DNA of 64,000 nt from Caulobacter segnis (GCF_023935105.1 NZ_CP096040.1:3906001-3970000), one strand, 5' to 3'. Shown: positions 1 to 7,583, numbered from the stretch's first letter. Notes: generated by a model from the sequence alone, not told the origin. Made by a program: numbers and translations.

Positions 1-283
1 CGGCTGGGCGCTGAAGAACCGCGCCAGCTTCCCGGTCGACGTCCAGACCGCCGACAAGGAAACCCTGCTGCGCGTGCCGGGCCTGGGCGCAAAGGCCGTG
101 GAACGCATCCTGGCGGCCCGAAAGGTCACGCGCCTGACCCTGGACGACCTCAAGCGGGTCGGGGCCGTCCTGAAGCGCGCCAGGGCCTTCGTGGTCACCG
201 CCGACTGGACCCCGGGCGCCCTGGCCGACCGGGACAGCCTCAGGGCCGCGCTGGTCCAGCCCCAACAGCTGAGCCTGTTCTGA
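1..283 (+). CDS. Radical-SAM DNA modification/repair protein, C-terminal end (5' partial)
   Basis: The reading frame enters from the left edge (frame begins at base 2) and stops at TGA 281-283, leaving about 93 C-terminal residues. The visible part contains a helix-hairpin-helix-like stretch (VPGLGAKAVERIL) followed by a basic region and ends LSLF. This resembles the C-terminus of the putative DNA modification/repair radical-SAM family that is typically encoded next to a UdgX/DUF4130 gene. The catalytic CxxxCxxC motif lies outside the window and cannot be checked. The stop overlaps the next start (TGATG), so the two genes are translationally coupled. The family call rests mainly on the HhH tail and the neighbour. 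Confidence 0.7.
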   Translation, partial: GWALKNRASFPVDVQTADKETLLRVPGLGAKAVERILAARKVTRLTLDDLKRVGAVLKRARAFVVTADWTPGALADRDSLRAALVQPQQLSLF

Positions 284-1728
284 TGCGGGTCGCGCGTCTG
301 GCCTCGGAGATCGACTTCACCAGCTGGCGCGCGGCCGCCCGGACGCTGCGGGCGGAAGGCGTGGCGCCCCAGGCGGTGGTGTGGACGGTGGAGCGGGAGC
401 TGTTCGATCTGGCGCCGCCCTCCCCCACGCCGGCGCCCGCGTCGGCCCATTTCACGGTCCCGGCCGCCTTCGTCGAGTTGGCCGAGCAGGTCATCCTTCA
501 CCGCGCCCCCGATCGCCTCGCCTTGCTCTACCGCATCCTGTGGCGGCTGGAGCGCGAGCCCCGGCTGATCGACAATCCGGCCGATCCCGATATGGCCAGG
601 GCGCGCGACATGGCCAAGGCCGTCAGCCGCGCGTCGCACAAGATGAAGGCCTTCGTCCGCTTTCGCCTGATCGAAGGCGCGGTGGGAAGCCGCTCCGCGG
701 AAACCTACGCCGCCTGGTTCGAGCCCGCCCATCGGGTCACCGAAGCCACGGCCCCGTTCTTCGTGCGCCGTTTCACCAACCTGGACTGGACGATCCTGAC
801 ACCGGACGCGTGCGTGGCCTGGGACCGCGAGCGTTTGACGGTGTCCGAAGGCGCCGATCCGGCCGACGCGCCGTCCGAGGACGCCCAGGAAGAGCTCTGG
901 CGCACCTACTACGCCTCAATCTTCAATCCCGCGCGCCTGAACCCTAGGCAGATGCGCCAGGAGATGCCCAAGCGCTACTGGCGGAACCTGCCGGAGGCGG
1001 CGCTCATTCCGGATCTGATCGAAACCGCCCAGGAGCGCGCCGCCGCCATGGTCGCCGCCCGTCCGTCCAAGCCGCCCGAACGCAAGCTGAAGGCGGCCCT
1101 GCGCCATGCCCGAGACGCTTCTTATGACGGGTCGCTGCCGACCTCGCTGGACGACGTGGCGGCCGGGGTCGAAGTCTGCCGTCGCTGCGACCTCTGGCGC
1201 GACGCCACACAAGGCGTGCCGGGCGAAGGCGCGCCGAAGGCGGCGCTGATGTTCGTCGGCGAGCAGCCGGGCGACCAGGAGGACTTGGCCGGGCGTCCCT
1301 TCGTCGGCCCGGCGGGTCAGATGTTCGACAGAGCCTTGGCCGAGGCGGGCGTGCCGCGCGACCGGACATTCGTCACCAACGCCGTGAAGCACTTCAAGCA
1401 CGAGCCACGCGGCAAGCGACGCCTTCACAGGACCCCGGACCGGGGCGAGGTCACCGCCTGCCGCTGGTGGCTGGACGCCGAGCGACGACTGGTGAAGCCC
1501 CGCGTGATCGTGATGCTGGGCGCAACGGCGGCGCTGGGCGTGATGGGCAAGCCGACCCCGATCGGGGCCAATCGCGGCAAGGCGCTGCAGCTGTCCGGCC
1601 AGGCGCGGGGCGTGGTGACCTATCACCCCGCGTTCCTGCTGCGCGTCCCGGACGAGGAGGCCAGGGCGCGAGCCTACGCCGAGTTCGTGCAGGACCTGAG
1701 GCTGGCGGGGGAACTGGCGGGGGTGTGA
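283..1728 (+). CDS. udgX: DUF4130 - UdgX family uracil-DNA glycosylase/binding fusion
   Basis: 481 aa in two parts. Residues about 1-250 look like DUF4130, the probable DNA-metabolism domain. Residues about 285-475 are a uracil-DNA glycosylase of the UdgX type. Visible signs are the CRRC pair expected for an Fe-S cluster, the GEQPGDQEDLAGRPFVGPAG active-site motif, and the UdgX-specific KRRLH loop with His382 (codon 1426-1428). In mycobacterial UdgX the equivalent histidine forms a covalent bond to the abasic sugar after uracil is cut. The protein should therefore trap uracil sites in DNA. It is coupled to the upstream radical-SAM gene by a TGATG overlap. The start at 283 fits this coupling. 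Confidence 0.9.
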   Translation: MRVARLASEIDFTSWRAAARTLRAEGVAPQAVVWTVERELFDLAPPSPTPAPASAHFTVPAAFVELAEQVILHRAPDRLALLYRILWRLEREPRLIDNPADPDMARARDMAKAVSRASHKMKAFVRFRLIEGAVGSRSAETYAAWFEPAHRVTEATAPFFVRRFTNLDWTILTPDACVAWDRERLTVSEGADPADAPSEDAQEELWRTYYASIFNPARLNPRQMRQEMPKRYWRNLPEAALIPDLIETAQERAAAMVAARPSKPPERKLKAALRHARDASYDGSLPTSLDDVAAGVEVCRRCDLWRDATQGVPGEGAPKAALMFVGEQPGDQEDLAGRPFVGPAGQMFDRALAEAGVPRDRTFVTNAVKHFKHEPRGKRRLHRTPDRGEVTACRWWLDAERRLVKPRVIVMLGATAALGVMGKPTPIGANRGKALQLSGQARGVVTYHPAFLLRVPDEEARARAYAEFVQDLRLAGELAGV

Positions 1729-1740
1729 GGTTGGAAATCC

Positions 1741-1777
1741 GCTCCCCGTTTGGGGGAGCTGTCTCGGAGTGACTGAG
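1741..1777. repeat. Left half of a REP-like palindromic element, split by the IS
   Basis: Bases 1741-1759 form a hairpin (GCTCCCC / GGGGAGC around a 5-base loop), followed by a tail ending GTGACTGAG at the IS junction. Joining this to the sequence right of the IS gives one continuous intergenic palindrome block ending in a second strong hairpin at 2990-3016. It is placed directly after the udgX stop, as REP-type elements usually are. Confidence 0.65.
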
Positions 1778-1789
1778 CAACCATGTTGT

Positions 1790-2740
1790 TCAGGGTGCGA
1801 CAGACCTCCAGGGGAGTTGCCTCGCGAGCACGAGGTTTGCGGCTTCGATGAGCTTTCGCATGACGGCGACGATGGCGACCTTGGGAGGTTTTCCGGCGTC
1901 GCGCAGGCGCTGGGCGAAGGCTTTGAAGCCAGGGTCGAAGCGCTTGGCGGCGATGGCGGCCAGGTAGAGCATGTGGCGCGGGCGAGCCCGTCCGCCGCCG
2001 ATGAAGGCCTGGCCCTTCCATTGTCCCGACTGTCGATCGAAGGGCGCTACGCCGAGCAAGGCGGCGGCCTGCCCGCGCCGGAGGTTTCCCAGTTCGGGCA
2101 TGCGGATCAGCAGGCTGGCGGCCACGATCGGTCCCACGCCGGGCAGCGACATCAAGAGGCGGTGACGCGTCAGAAGGTCTGGACAGGCCTTGATCTGCTC
2201 CAGGATCTGATCGGCCAGCCTGGCCTTCAGGTCCGACAGGCTCTGGATCTGCTCGTCCAGGGTCTGGATCAGGTCGGGCAGGTCGACGTGCTCCATGAAG
2301 GTCTTCATGGCCGCCGCCTGATCCGTGATCTGTTCGTAGGCCGTCAGGCGCTGGGCCAGTTCAACCAGGCGCGGGTCCTGGGCGGCGCGGACCGTGTCGA
2401 CCTGGGCCGTCGCCGCCGCGATCAAAGCCGCATCCAGCGCATCGGTCTTGGCCTTCCAGCGCTTGAGCCGGGCGAACAGCCGAACCTCCAGCGGCTGATG
2501 GACCACGACCTCAAGGCCCACCGCTTCAAGCCGGGTCCGGATCTGGCGCTCGTAGCCCGCCGTCGCCTCCAGCCCCGCCCGAACGACGCCTTGCTCGGTC
2601 AACCAGCCGATCAGCGCCTCATGGCCCGTCTCGTCGTTGCCGAACCGGCGCGTCTCGCCCTGACCATGGACGGCGACGTCCAGCCAGCGCTTGCCTACGT
2701 CGATCCCGGCGATTTTCGTGTTACGCTCCACCCGTTCCAT
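1790..2740 (-). CDS. IS110-family transposase (DEDD RuvC-like recombinase)
   Basis: 316 aa, full length for the family. The N-terminal RuvC-like DEDD domain is visible: IAGIDVGKRWLDVAV carries the first Asp, GLEATAGYE the Glu, and KTDALDA the later Asp residues. The C-terminal Transposase_20 region (LPGVGPIVAASLL, then GVAPFDRQSG) supplies the HhH-like part and the conserved serine region. No frameshift or internal stop is seen, so the element may still be active. These enzymes work with a bridge RNA encoded in the element, and a candidate lies immediately upstream. Confidence 0.93.
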   Translation of the reverse strand: MERVERNTKIAGIDVGKRWLDVAVHGQGETRRFGNDETGHEALIGWLTEQGVVRAGLEATAGYERQIRTRLEAVGLEVVVHQPLEVRLFARLKRWKAKTDALDAALIAAATAQVDTVRAAQDPRLVELAQRLTAYEQITDQAAAMKTFMEHVDLPDLIQTLDEQIQSLSDLKARLADQILEQIKACPDLLTRHRLLMSLPGVGPIVAASLLIRMPELGNLRRGQAAALLGVAPFDRQSGQWKGQAFIGGGRARPRHMLYLAAIAAKRFDPGFKAFAQRLRDAGKPPKVAIVAVMRKLIEAANLVLARQLPWRSVAP

Positions 2741-2938
2741 CGACCCATCCTTGTGGCTTCGGACCCATCCGTCCCTGCAACCATCCGGGTCATGAAACGT
2801 CGGCGGCGGCCCTGCTCAGTCCCAGCACTCAAACGCTCGGGGGCAAACGGCCCCTCCGCCGACAGCTCGCTTGGCGTTCCTCCGCCAAGCGAGCGTCCCG
2901 GAAGACCCCGTCACAATGCCACCAAATCAACAGACAAG
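2741..2938 (-). ncRNA. Candidate IS110 bridge RNA region
   Basis: Non-coding end upstream of the transposase, read on the minus strand. It folds into three parts in the order known for the IS621 bridge RNA. First is a 5' stem-loop at 2894-2865 (12 perfect pairs, GCTCGCTTGGCG). Second is a large loop closed by GTCGGCGG/CCGCCGAC at 2863-2799. Third is a loop closed by GACCC/GGGTC at 2791-2762. The second loop contains GACTGAG (2821-2815), the complement of the right target flank including the core, and GCCCCC (2844-2839), close to the left target flank. The third loop contains ATGGTTGC (2784-2777), identical to the element's own right end (1784-1777). RNA ends are not determined. Confidence 0.7.
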
Positions 2939-3016
2939 GGGGCGTCGCCGGCCTATGCCGAGCTGCCTGCCCCCTCCGGCCCTCCGGGCCACCTCCCCCG
3001 CATCGCGGGGGAGGTG
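2939..3016. repeat. Right half of the interrupted REP-like element
   Basis: Contains a 12-bp perfect hairpin, CACCTCCCCCGC (2990-3001) with GCGGGGGAGGTG (3005-3016) and a 3-base loop. It ends just before the hemerythrin stop codon. In that position it may also act as a transcription terminator or 3'-end stabiliser for the gene read leftward. Confidence 0.6.
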
Positions 3017-3027
3017 AAGCCAGACGG

Positions 3028-3558
3028 CTAGTTCGCCTTCTTGCCGCCCAGCTGGGCCATCAGTTCTTCCTTGCGGGCCTTCATGCGCTCGCCCATGGCT
3101 TCCAGGTCCTCGTCGCCCTTCTTGGCCTGGGCGAAGAAGCCGCCGGGCTGTTCCTCTTCCTTGACGTGATGCTTGATGTACTCGCCCAGCACCTTGACCT
3201 TGGCATCGTAGAACTCTTGGCCCGGCTTCATCGCCTCGATCTCGGCGATCAGCTTCTTGGCGCCGTCGTGCTCGACATAGGCCTCGTCGATCAGGTCGTC
3301 CTCGACCTCGCCACGGCTCTCCGGATAGAGGACCTCCTCCTCGATCTGGGTGTGGACCTTCAGGGCCAGGGCGATCTTGTTGAACAGGGCCAGCTTCTCG
3401 GCGTCGCTCTCGAGTTGCTCGTACTCGTCGAACATCGCGTCGACCTCGCGGTGATCCTGCTTCAGCAGGCGGATGGCCAGCGGGTCACGACGGCCCGTGC
3501 GACGGGTGGTCTTGCGCGGCTTGGCGGACTTGGTGGCGGTCTTGGTAGCGGCAGCCAT
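3028..3558 (-). CDS. Hemerythrin-like domain protein
   Basis: 176 aa from the ATG at 3558, chosen because GGGAGAT sits just upstream; a longer frame to 3642 lacks such a site. After a basic Ala/Lys/Thr-rich leader of about 30 residues comes a hemerythrin HHE-cation-binding four-helix bundle. The expected ligands are visible: H in LKQDHREVDAMFDEYE, HTQIEEE, E in VLYPE, H in YVEHDGAKK and HH in YIKHHVKEEE. The family binds a di-iron centre and is usually linked to oxygen, NO or oxidative stress sensing. The lysine-rich ends could bind nucleic acid or simply be disordered. It appears monocistronic; the exact ligand is not predictable. Confidence 0.88.
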   Translation of the reverse strand: MAAATKTATKSAKPRKTTRRTGRRDPLAIRLLKQDHREVDAMFDEYEQLESDAEKLALFNKIALALKVHTQIEEEVLYPESRGEVEDDLIDEAYVEHDGAKKLIAEIEAMKPGQEFYDAKVKVLGEYIKHHVKEEEQPGGFFAQAKKGDEDLEAMGERMKARKEELMAQLGGKKAN

Positions 3559-3704
3559 GGAAATCTCCCTCAATGTCCCCGACCGCCAACCAACACCCTC
3601 GCCGCGCAAGGCGTTCCAAACTCCGTAAACACCCAGGATCAAAAGAGATTTTGAGAGACGTTCGCAGTGTCGAGCAAACGAACTTTCCCGAGGCGGGCCT
3701 AGCG

Positions 3705-5429
3705 CTAGCCGGCCCGCGCCGGACCCGAGAGGGCCGTGTCCAGCTCGGCGGCCAGGGCCTCGATGCGGTAGGGCTTGATCAGAACCCGCCGGCCCTCGTT
3801 GGTCGCCGCCGCCGCCGCCGCGCTGTAGCCGGTGGTCAGGATCACCGGCAGGGTCGGCCGCAGGCGCGAGATGTCCCTGGCCAGGTCCAGGCCGCCGAGG
3901 TCGCCGGGCATCACCATGTCGCTGAACACCAGGTCGAACGCGCCGTCGCGCCGCAAGACGTCCAGGGCGGCCAAGGCGTCGGCCGTCCGCGCCACGTCGT
4001 AGCCCAGTTCGCGCAGCATCTCCTCGACCAGCTGAGCAACGCTGTCGTCGTCCTCGACCAGCAGGACACGGTGGCGGCCGGCTGGCTCCAGCTTGCGGGG
4101 TGCGATCACGATCGGCTCGGCGACCAGGGCCTTGGTCGAGCGCGGAATACGCAGCCAGACCGTGGTGCCCTCGCCCAGCTTGCTGTCGACACCTGCCTCG
4201 CCGCCCGAAGCCCGGGCGAAGCCATAGACCTGCGATAGGCCCAAGCCCGTGCCCTTGCCCACAGCCTTGGTGGTGAAGAACGGTTCGAACAATCGGGTCA
4301 GCATTTCGGGCGCGACGCCGACGCCGGTGTCGCGGATCGCCAGGCGCACGATGTCACCCTGCCCGTCCGGACGGCCCGACGGCTCGTTGCGAGCTTCGAT
4401 GGTGATCGTCCCGCCGTCAGGCATGGCGTCGCGGGCGTTGATGGCGATGTTCAGCACCGCCACCTCCAGCTGCGAGGCGTCGACCTCGACCCGCCACAGG
4501 TCGGGCGGCAGCGCGATCTCGACCTTGACGTCCTCGCGCAGCGAGCGGTCCAGCAGGGCGTGCATGCCGGCCAGCCGCGCGGCGATGTCGACGACCTCGG
4601 GCTTCAACGGCGTGCGGCGCGAGAAGGCCAGCAGCTGCTGGGTCAGGCTGGCGCCGCGGTCGATGGCCTGGCGCACGCCCTGGCGCAGACGCTCGCGTCG
4701 CGCGGGATCGGTGGTGCGGTCCAGCAGGTCGATGCCGCTGGACGCGACCATCAGCAGGTTATTGAAATCGTGCGCCACGCCGCCGGTCAGCTGGCCCATG
4801 GCCTCCATCTTCTGCGACTGGCGAAGGGCTTCTTCCGCCTTCTCGCGCTCGCGGATCTCCGCCCGCAGCTTGCGATAGGCCTCGGCCTCGCGCGCGTTGG
4901 CCGCGCCCAGCACGGCCACCAGCAAAGCCGCCATCACGATCAGCAACGCGAAGCCGGCGTAGCGCATGGCCCGCCGCGCCGGCGATTCCAGCACGGTGCG
5001 CAAATAGACCGAGCCCAGCACCGTGTCGCCTTCGGTCACCCGCGAGGTGAGCACCAGCCGGGGCCCTTCCACGCGCGGCGGCCCCGGGACGTTGCGGACC
5101 GGTGGCGGCGGCGCGCCCGCGCGGACGTAGCTAGCCGCTAGCCCGCCCCCCATGTCGTAGGCGGCGACCGCCTCGACGTCCGGATTGGAGCTCTGGGCCC
5201 CGACATATTCCCGCGCGGCGGAGCGATCGTCGAAGGCCAGCGGCGCGGCCATGCTGCCGGCCAGGATGCGCAACTGCACCTCGGCCTGGCGGAAACGCTC
5301 CTGCTGGCTCAGGTGCTCGTTATAGGCGGCCATGGCGAAAGCGGCCGCGACGATGGCGACGGCCACGCCGATCGCCATCGACACCGTGAAGGCGGGTCGC
5401 CAGCGGGATCGCGACGCCGGTGGGATCAT
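3705..5429 (-). CDS. CHASE8-type hybrid sensor histidine kinase with receiver domain
   Basis: 574 aa. A transmembrane segment lies at about residues 14-34 and a periplasmic domain at about 38-150 with APLAFDD and a P-D-V/YD pattern typical of the CHASE8 sensor of YfiN-like proteins. A second membrane segment follows at about 155-177 and a helical linker after it. The kinase core has the phospho-acceptor His220 in VAHDFNN and the ATP lid FEPFFTTKAVGKGTGLGLS. The C-terminal receiver has its phospho-acceptor Asp in LVFSDMVMPGD and the Lys in LIKPY. Its start overlaps the stop of the upstream yfiR-like gene (ATGA), so a periplasmic YfiR partner probably controls it. No output domain or cognate regulator is encoded next to it. 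Confidence 0.9.
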   Translation of the reverse strand: MIPPASRSRWRPAFTVSMAIGVAVAIVAAAFAMAAYNEHLSQQERFRQAEVQLRILAGSMAAPLAFDDRSAAREYVGAQSSNPDVEAVAAYDMGGGLAASYVRAGAPPPPVRNVPGPPRVEGPRLVLTSRVTEGDTVLGSVYLRTVLESPARRAMRYAGFALLIVMAALLVAVLGAANAREAEAYRKLRAEIREREKAEEALRQSQKMEAMGQLTGGVAHDFNNLLMVASSGIDLLDRTTDPARRERLRQGVRQAIDRGASLTQQLLAFSRRTPLKPEVVDIAARLAGMHALLDRSLREDVKVEIALPPDLWRVEVDASQLEVAVLNIAINARDAMPDGGTITIEARNEPSGRPDGQGDIVRLAIRDTGVGVAPEMLTRLFEPFFTTKAVGKGTGLGLSQVYGFARASGGEAGVDSKLGEGTTVWLRIPRSTKALVAEPIVIAPRKLEPAGRHRVLLVEDDDSVAQLVEEMLRELGYDVARTADALAALDVLRRDGAFDLVFSDMVMPGDLGGLDLARDISRLRPTLPVILTTGYSAAAAAATNEGRRVLIKPYRIEALAAELDTALSGPARAG

Positions 5430-6019
5430 CTGCCGCCATCCCGCGGTTGGGCCGACAGCGCCAGCAACTTGGAACTCAAGGTCAGGCCGGCCGACTGAGC
5501 CATCTCCGCGCGGATCGTGAAGCGCAGCCGGCTCTCCAGCGTGACGAACTGGACCACGGCGCCGGGCGCATCCAGCGTCTCATCGGCGACGGTCAGGACG
5601 GGCCGCCCGGCGACGGCGGCCAGCATCTGCTGAGGCGTCTGCCGGCGCGAGGCGCTCAGGAACAGCAGGTGGCAATCCGCGCCCTTGGCGACGGGCGACA
5701 GGCGGATCACCACCACCGGGTGGTCGCCGACGCGCAGCCCCCCGGCCACCCGGTCGATGGCCACGCCGAACGGATCATGGCCGCCGATACACAGGTGGAA
5801 CGGACTGGTGGGGCCTTCGAAGGCCGCATCGGGCCAGTCGACGAACGGGGTGAACTTGGCCAGGTAGCCGGCTTTCAGGGCGTAGCCTGGTTCTTGCTCG
5901 CCGGCCTGGGCCGCGCCGGTCAGCGCGCACGCCGTCAGGACCGTCGCGACAGACCGCGACAGCCACTTACGCCAACTGGGCCTAGACCCCAGGGCGCTCG
6001 GCGGGAAACCCAAAACCAT
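5426..6019 (-). CDS. YfiR-family periplasmic protein (DUF4154)
   Basis: 197 aa from the ATG at 6019, which gives a signal peptide (WRKWLSRSVATVLTACALTGAAQA, cleavage after AQA); a longer frame to 6082 adds 21 residues without a better start. The mature part has the YfiR pattern: YLAKFTPFVDWP near the start, LCIGGHDPFG, a CHLLFLSAS segment and a C-terminal RFTIRAEMAQSAGLTLSSKLL helix. YfiR proteins are periplasmic repressors that bind the sensor domain of the diguanylate cyclase YfiN. Here the coupled partner is a hybrid kinase instead. No yfiB-like lipoprotein gene is adjacent. Confidence 0.87.
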   Translation of the reverse strand: MVLGFPPSALGSRPSWRKWLSRSVATVLTACALTGAAQAGEQEPGYALKAGYLAKFTPFVDWPDAAFEGPTSPFHLCIGGHDPFGVAIDRVAGGLRVGDHPVVVIRLSPVAKGADCHLLFLSASRRQTPQQMLAAVAGRPVLTVADETLDAPGAVVQFVTLESRLRFTIRAEMAQSAGLTLSSKLLALSAQPRDGGR

Positions 6020-6116
6020 ACGCCTGTCCCCATCGGAGTTCTCAACGCGAAGCAGAGCTGTTCGATCCCACACCAATGACATTTTGGAGGCAAGGGTCGA
6101 GAAGACGACGGAAAAG

Positions 6117-6146
6117 CAAAAAGCCCGGGGCAGGCCCCGGGCTTTT
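6117..6146 (-). terminator. Intrinsic terminator after tRNA-His
   Basis: An 11-bp GC-rich stem AAGCCCGGGGC / GCCCCGGGCTT with a 2-base loop is followed on the minus strand by a T run. It lies 14 bases past the tRNA-His 3' end. Confidence 0.85.
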
Positions 6147-6159
6147 CAAAGTCTTGCGA

Positions 6160-6236
6160 TGGTACCAGCTCTCGGGCTCGAACCGAGGACCTCTAGATCC
6201 ACAATCTAGCGCTCTAACCAACTGAGCTAAGCCGGC
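6160..6236 (-). tRNA. tRNA-His (GTG), CCA encoded
   Basis: A full cloverleaf of 77 nt including CCA. The anticodon stem CTAGA/TCTAG encloses TTGTGGA (anticodon GTG) and the T arm is CTCGG/CCGAG. The acceptor GCCGGCT pairs with AGCTGGT with two G-U pairs. The base before position 1 is A, not G, and the discriminator is A73. This matches the known alphaproteobacterial tRNA-His type that lacks G-1. Confidence 0.97.
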
Positions 6237-6348
6237 TCATCGCGAGGCGTCGTCTTTAGTCGGATCGGCCCCTGGGATCAAGCGCCGATCCGGCCGATTT
6301 TAACAGGAAAACGCCCCCCGGTCAGAAAACGCTTCCGGAACAGAAAAA

Positions 6349-6374
6349 CGCCCCGGAGCCGAAACTCCGGGGCG
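6349..6374 (-). terminator. Intrinsic terminator of exbB-exbD-tonB
   Basis: A 10-bp perfect stem CGCCCCGGAG / CTCCGGGGCG with a 6-base loop is followed on the minus strand by TTTTTCTG. It lies 28 bases after the tonB stop. Confidence 0.85.
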
Positions 6375-6401
6375 CTTCTGGTATTCGCCTTGATCCAGGC
6401 C

Positions 6402-7133
6402 CTATTGCGGGACTTGGAACACCAGCGGGACGGTCACCTGACCACCGTCGACGGGCGCGCCGTCGAGGGTCTTAGGCTTCATCCGGAACAGGCGCGACAG
6501 ACGCAGGGCAGCGTCGCCGAAGCCCATGTCCGCAGGGTTCTCGGAAACCACGGAGCAGCTTTCCAGAGTCCCCTTGGCCGTCACGGTGCACGAGATCGTC
6601 GCGCGCCCCGAGACTTCCATCCGCTGAGCACGGTCCGGATAGTACCGGGCCATGTCGTCGCCGGAGGGCTTACGGGCCCAGTCCGGACGGGTGATCACCG
6701 ACGCCCGGGCCGGCGGGTTCGTGGGAACCGGCGGCACGGAGGAGATCACCGGCGGAGCCGTCGTCTCGACCCGCTTTTCAACGGGCGGGATCGGCAGCGG
6801 CGGCGGCGGCGTCACATCCGGGGGCGGAGCCACCGGAGGACGGGGCTGCACCACGGCCGGAGGCGGCGGCGGCTCGTTGGTCGGCGGCGGCGGCGGCGGC
6901 GGAGGCGGAGGCGGCGGAGGAGGCGGAGGCAGCTCCACATCCACGGCGTCGTCCGAGTACTGCTGCATCACCGCTTCGAATTTCTGCTTCGCCAGATAGG
7001 CGAAGAGCAATCCGTGCAGACCCAGAACCACCGCCAGGGCGATGGTGAAGGGTCCAGCGCCTTTTTTGCGCCGGGGACCATCCGAAGTGAGCGGATCGTA
7101 GTGGCGATGCTCGGGCGTTTGTTGTTCAGCCAT
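6402..7133 (-). CDS. tonB: Energy transducer TonB
   Basis: 243 aa. A short cytoplasmic N-terminus is followed by one signal anchor (about residues 28-47, TIALAVVLGLHGLLFAYLA). A very proline-rich spacer with a run of 16 prolines follows, then a C-terminal TonB domain (about 165-243) with YPDRAQRMEVSGRATISCTV and the closing VPLVFQVP. It links the proton-motive force to outer-membrane receptors. It is last in the exbB-exbD-tonB operon, 13 bases after exbD and before a strong terminator. The polyproline tract is encoded by a GC-rich trinucleotide repeat that could slip. Confidence 0.95.
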   Translation of the reverse strand: MAEQQTPEHRHYDPLTSDGPRRKKGAGPFTIALAVVLGLHGLLFAYLAKQKFEAVMQQYSDDAVDVELPPPPPPPPPPPPPPPPTNEPPPPPAVVQPRPPVAPPPDVTPPPPLPIPPVEKRVETTAPPVISSVPPVPTNPPARASVITRPDWARKPSGDDMARYYPDRAQRMEVSGRATISCTVTAKGTLESCSVVSENPADMGFGDAALRLSRLFRMKPKTLDGAPVDGGQVTVPLVFQVPQ

Positions 7134-7146
7134 GCAGCACCCCTAC

Positions 7147-7578
7147 TTAGCTATCATCCCGTCCAACGAGAGCCACGCTGTAGAAGCCGTTATCCTGGAG
7201 AGTGTTCATCACCTCCATGAAAGCCCCGTAGCGAACCTTTTCGTCGGCCCGGATGAAAATGCGCTCTTTGGTCGGGTCGCGACGGCCCATGTTCTTCACA
7301 AGGTCCTGTCCCAACTCGTCCACGGAGGTCTCGTTATCACCGATATAGACCTGTCCCGACTGTTTGATCGAGATGTAGACCGGCTTCGGCGGGTTGGGAG
7401 TTGCTTTCGCCACCGCCGCGGGCAGGTTCACTTCGACCGACACGGAGGCGAGCGGAGCCGCCACCATGAAGATGATCAGGAGGACCAGCATGACGTCCAC
7501 GAAGGGCGTGACGTTGATCTCACTGTTCTGTTCGACGTTGAACCTGTCGCCCCCACCGCCTGAGAGTTTGGCGGCCAT
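7147..7578 (-). CDS. exbD: Biopolymer transporter ExbD
   Basis: 143 aa, normal length. The N-terminal motif SEINVTPFVDVMLVLLIIFMV contains the single membrane helix with the conserved proton-carrying Asp. A periplasmic ExbD/TolR domain follows. It forms the inner-membrane proton channel with ExbB and drives TonB. It starts five bases after the exbB stop and ends 13 bases before tonB, so the three are one operon. Confidence 0.95.
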   Translation of the reverse strand: MAAKLSGGGGDRFNVEQNSEINVTPFVDVMLVLLIIFMVAAPLASVSVEVNLPAAVAKATPNPPKPVYISIKQSGQVYIGDNETSVDELGQDLVKNMGRRDPTKERIFIRADEKVRYGAFMEVMNTLQDNGFYSVALVGRDDS

Positions 7579-7583
7579 GGGTG

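Larger units (their letters stand above)
1778..2938 (-). mobile_element. IS110-family insertion sequence
   Basis: About 1.16 kb, with one transposase gene on the minus strand, a short 3' non-coding end (12 bases) and a long 5' non-coding end (198 bases). This is the arrangement of the IS110 subgroup rather than IS1111. There are no terminal inverted repeats. Both junctions show the dinucleotide AG on the plus strand (CT in element orientation): 1776-1777 and 2937-2938. That fits the core-dinucleotide exchange known for IS110 elements. Excising one copy restores a continuous palindromic repeat. The element sits between udgX and the hemerythrin gene without breaking either. Confidence 0.88.

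Noticed and set aside
1769..3031. 420-aa plus-strand ORF across the IS element
   Set aside because: Antisense to the transposase and reading through the bridge RNA region and REP hairpins; no protein family features.
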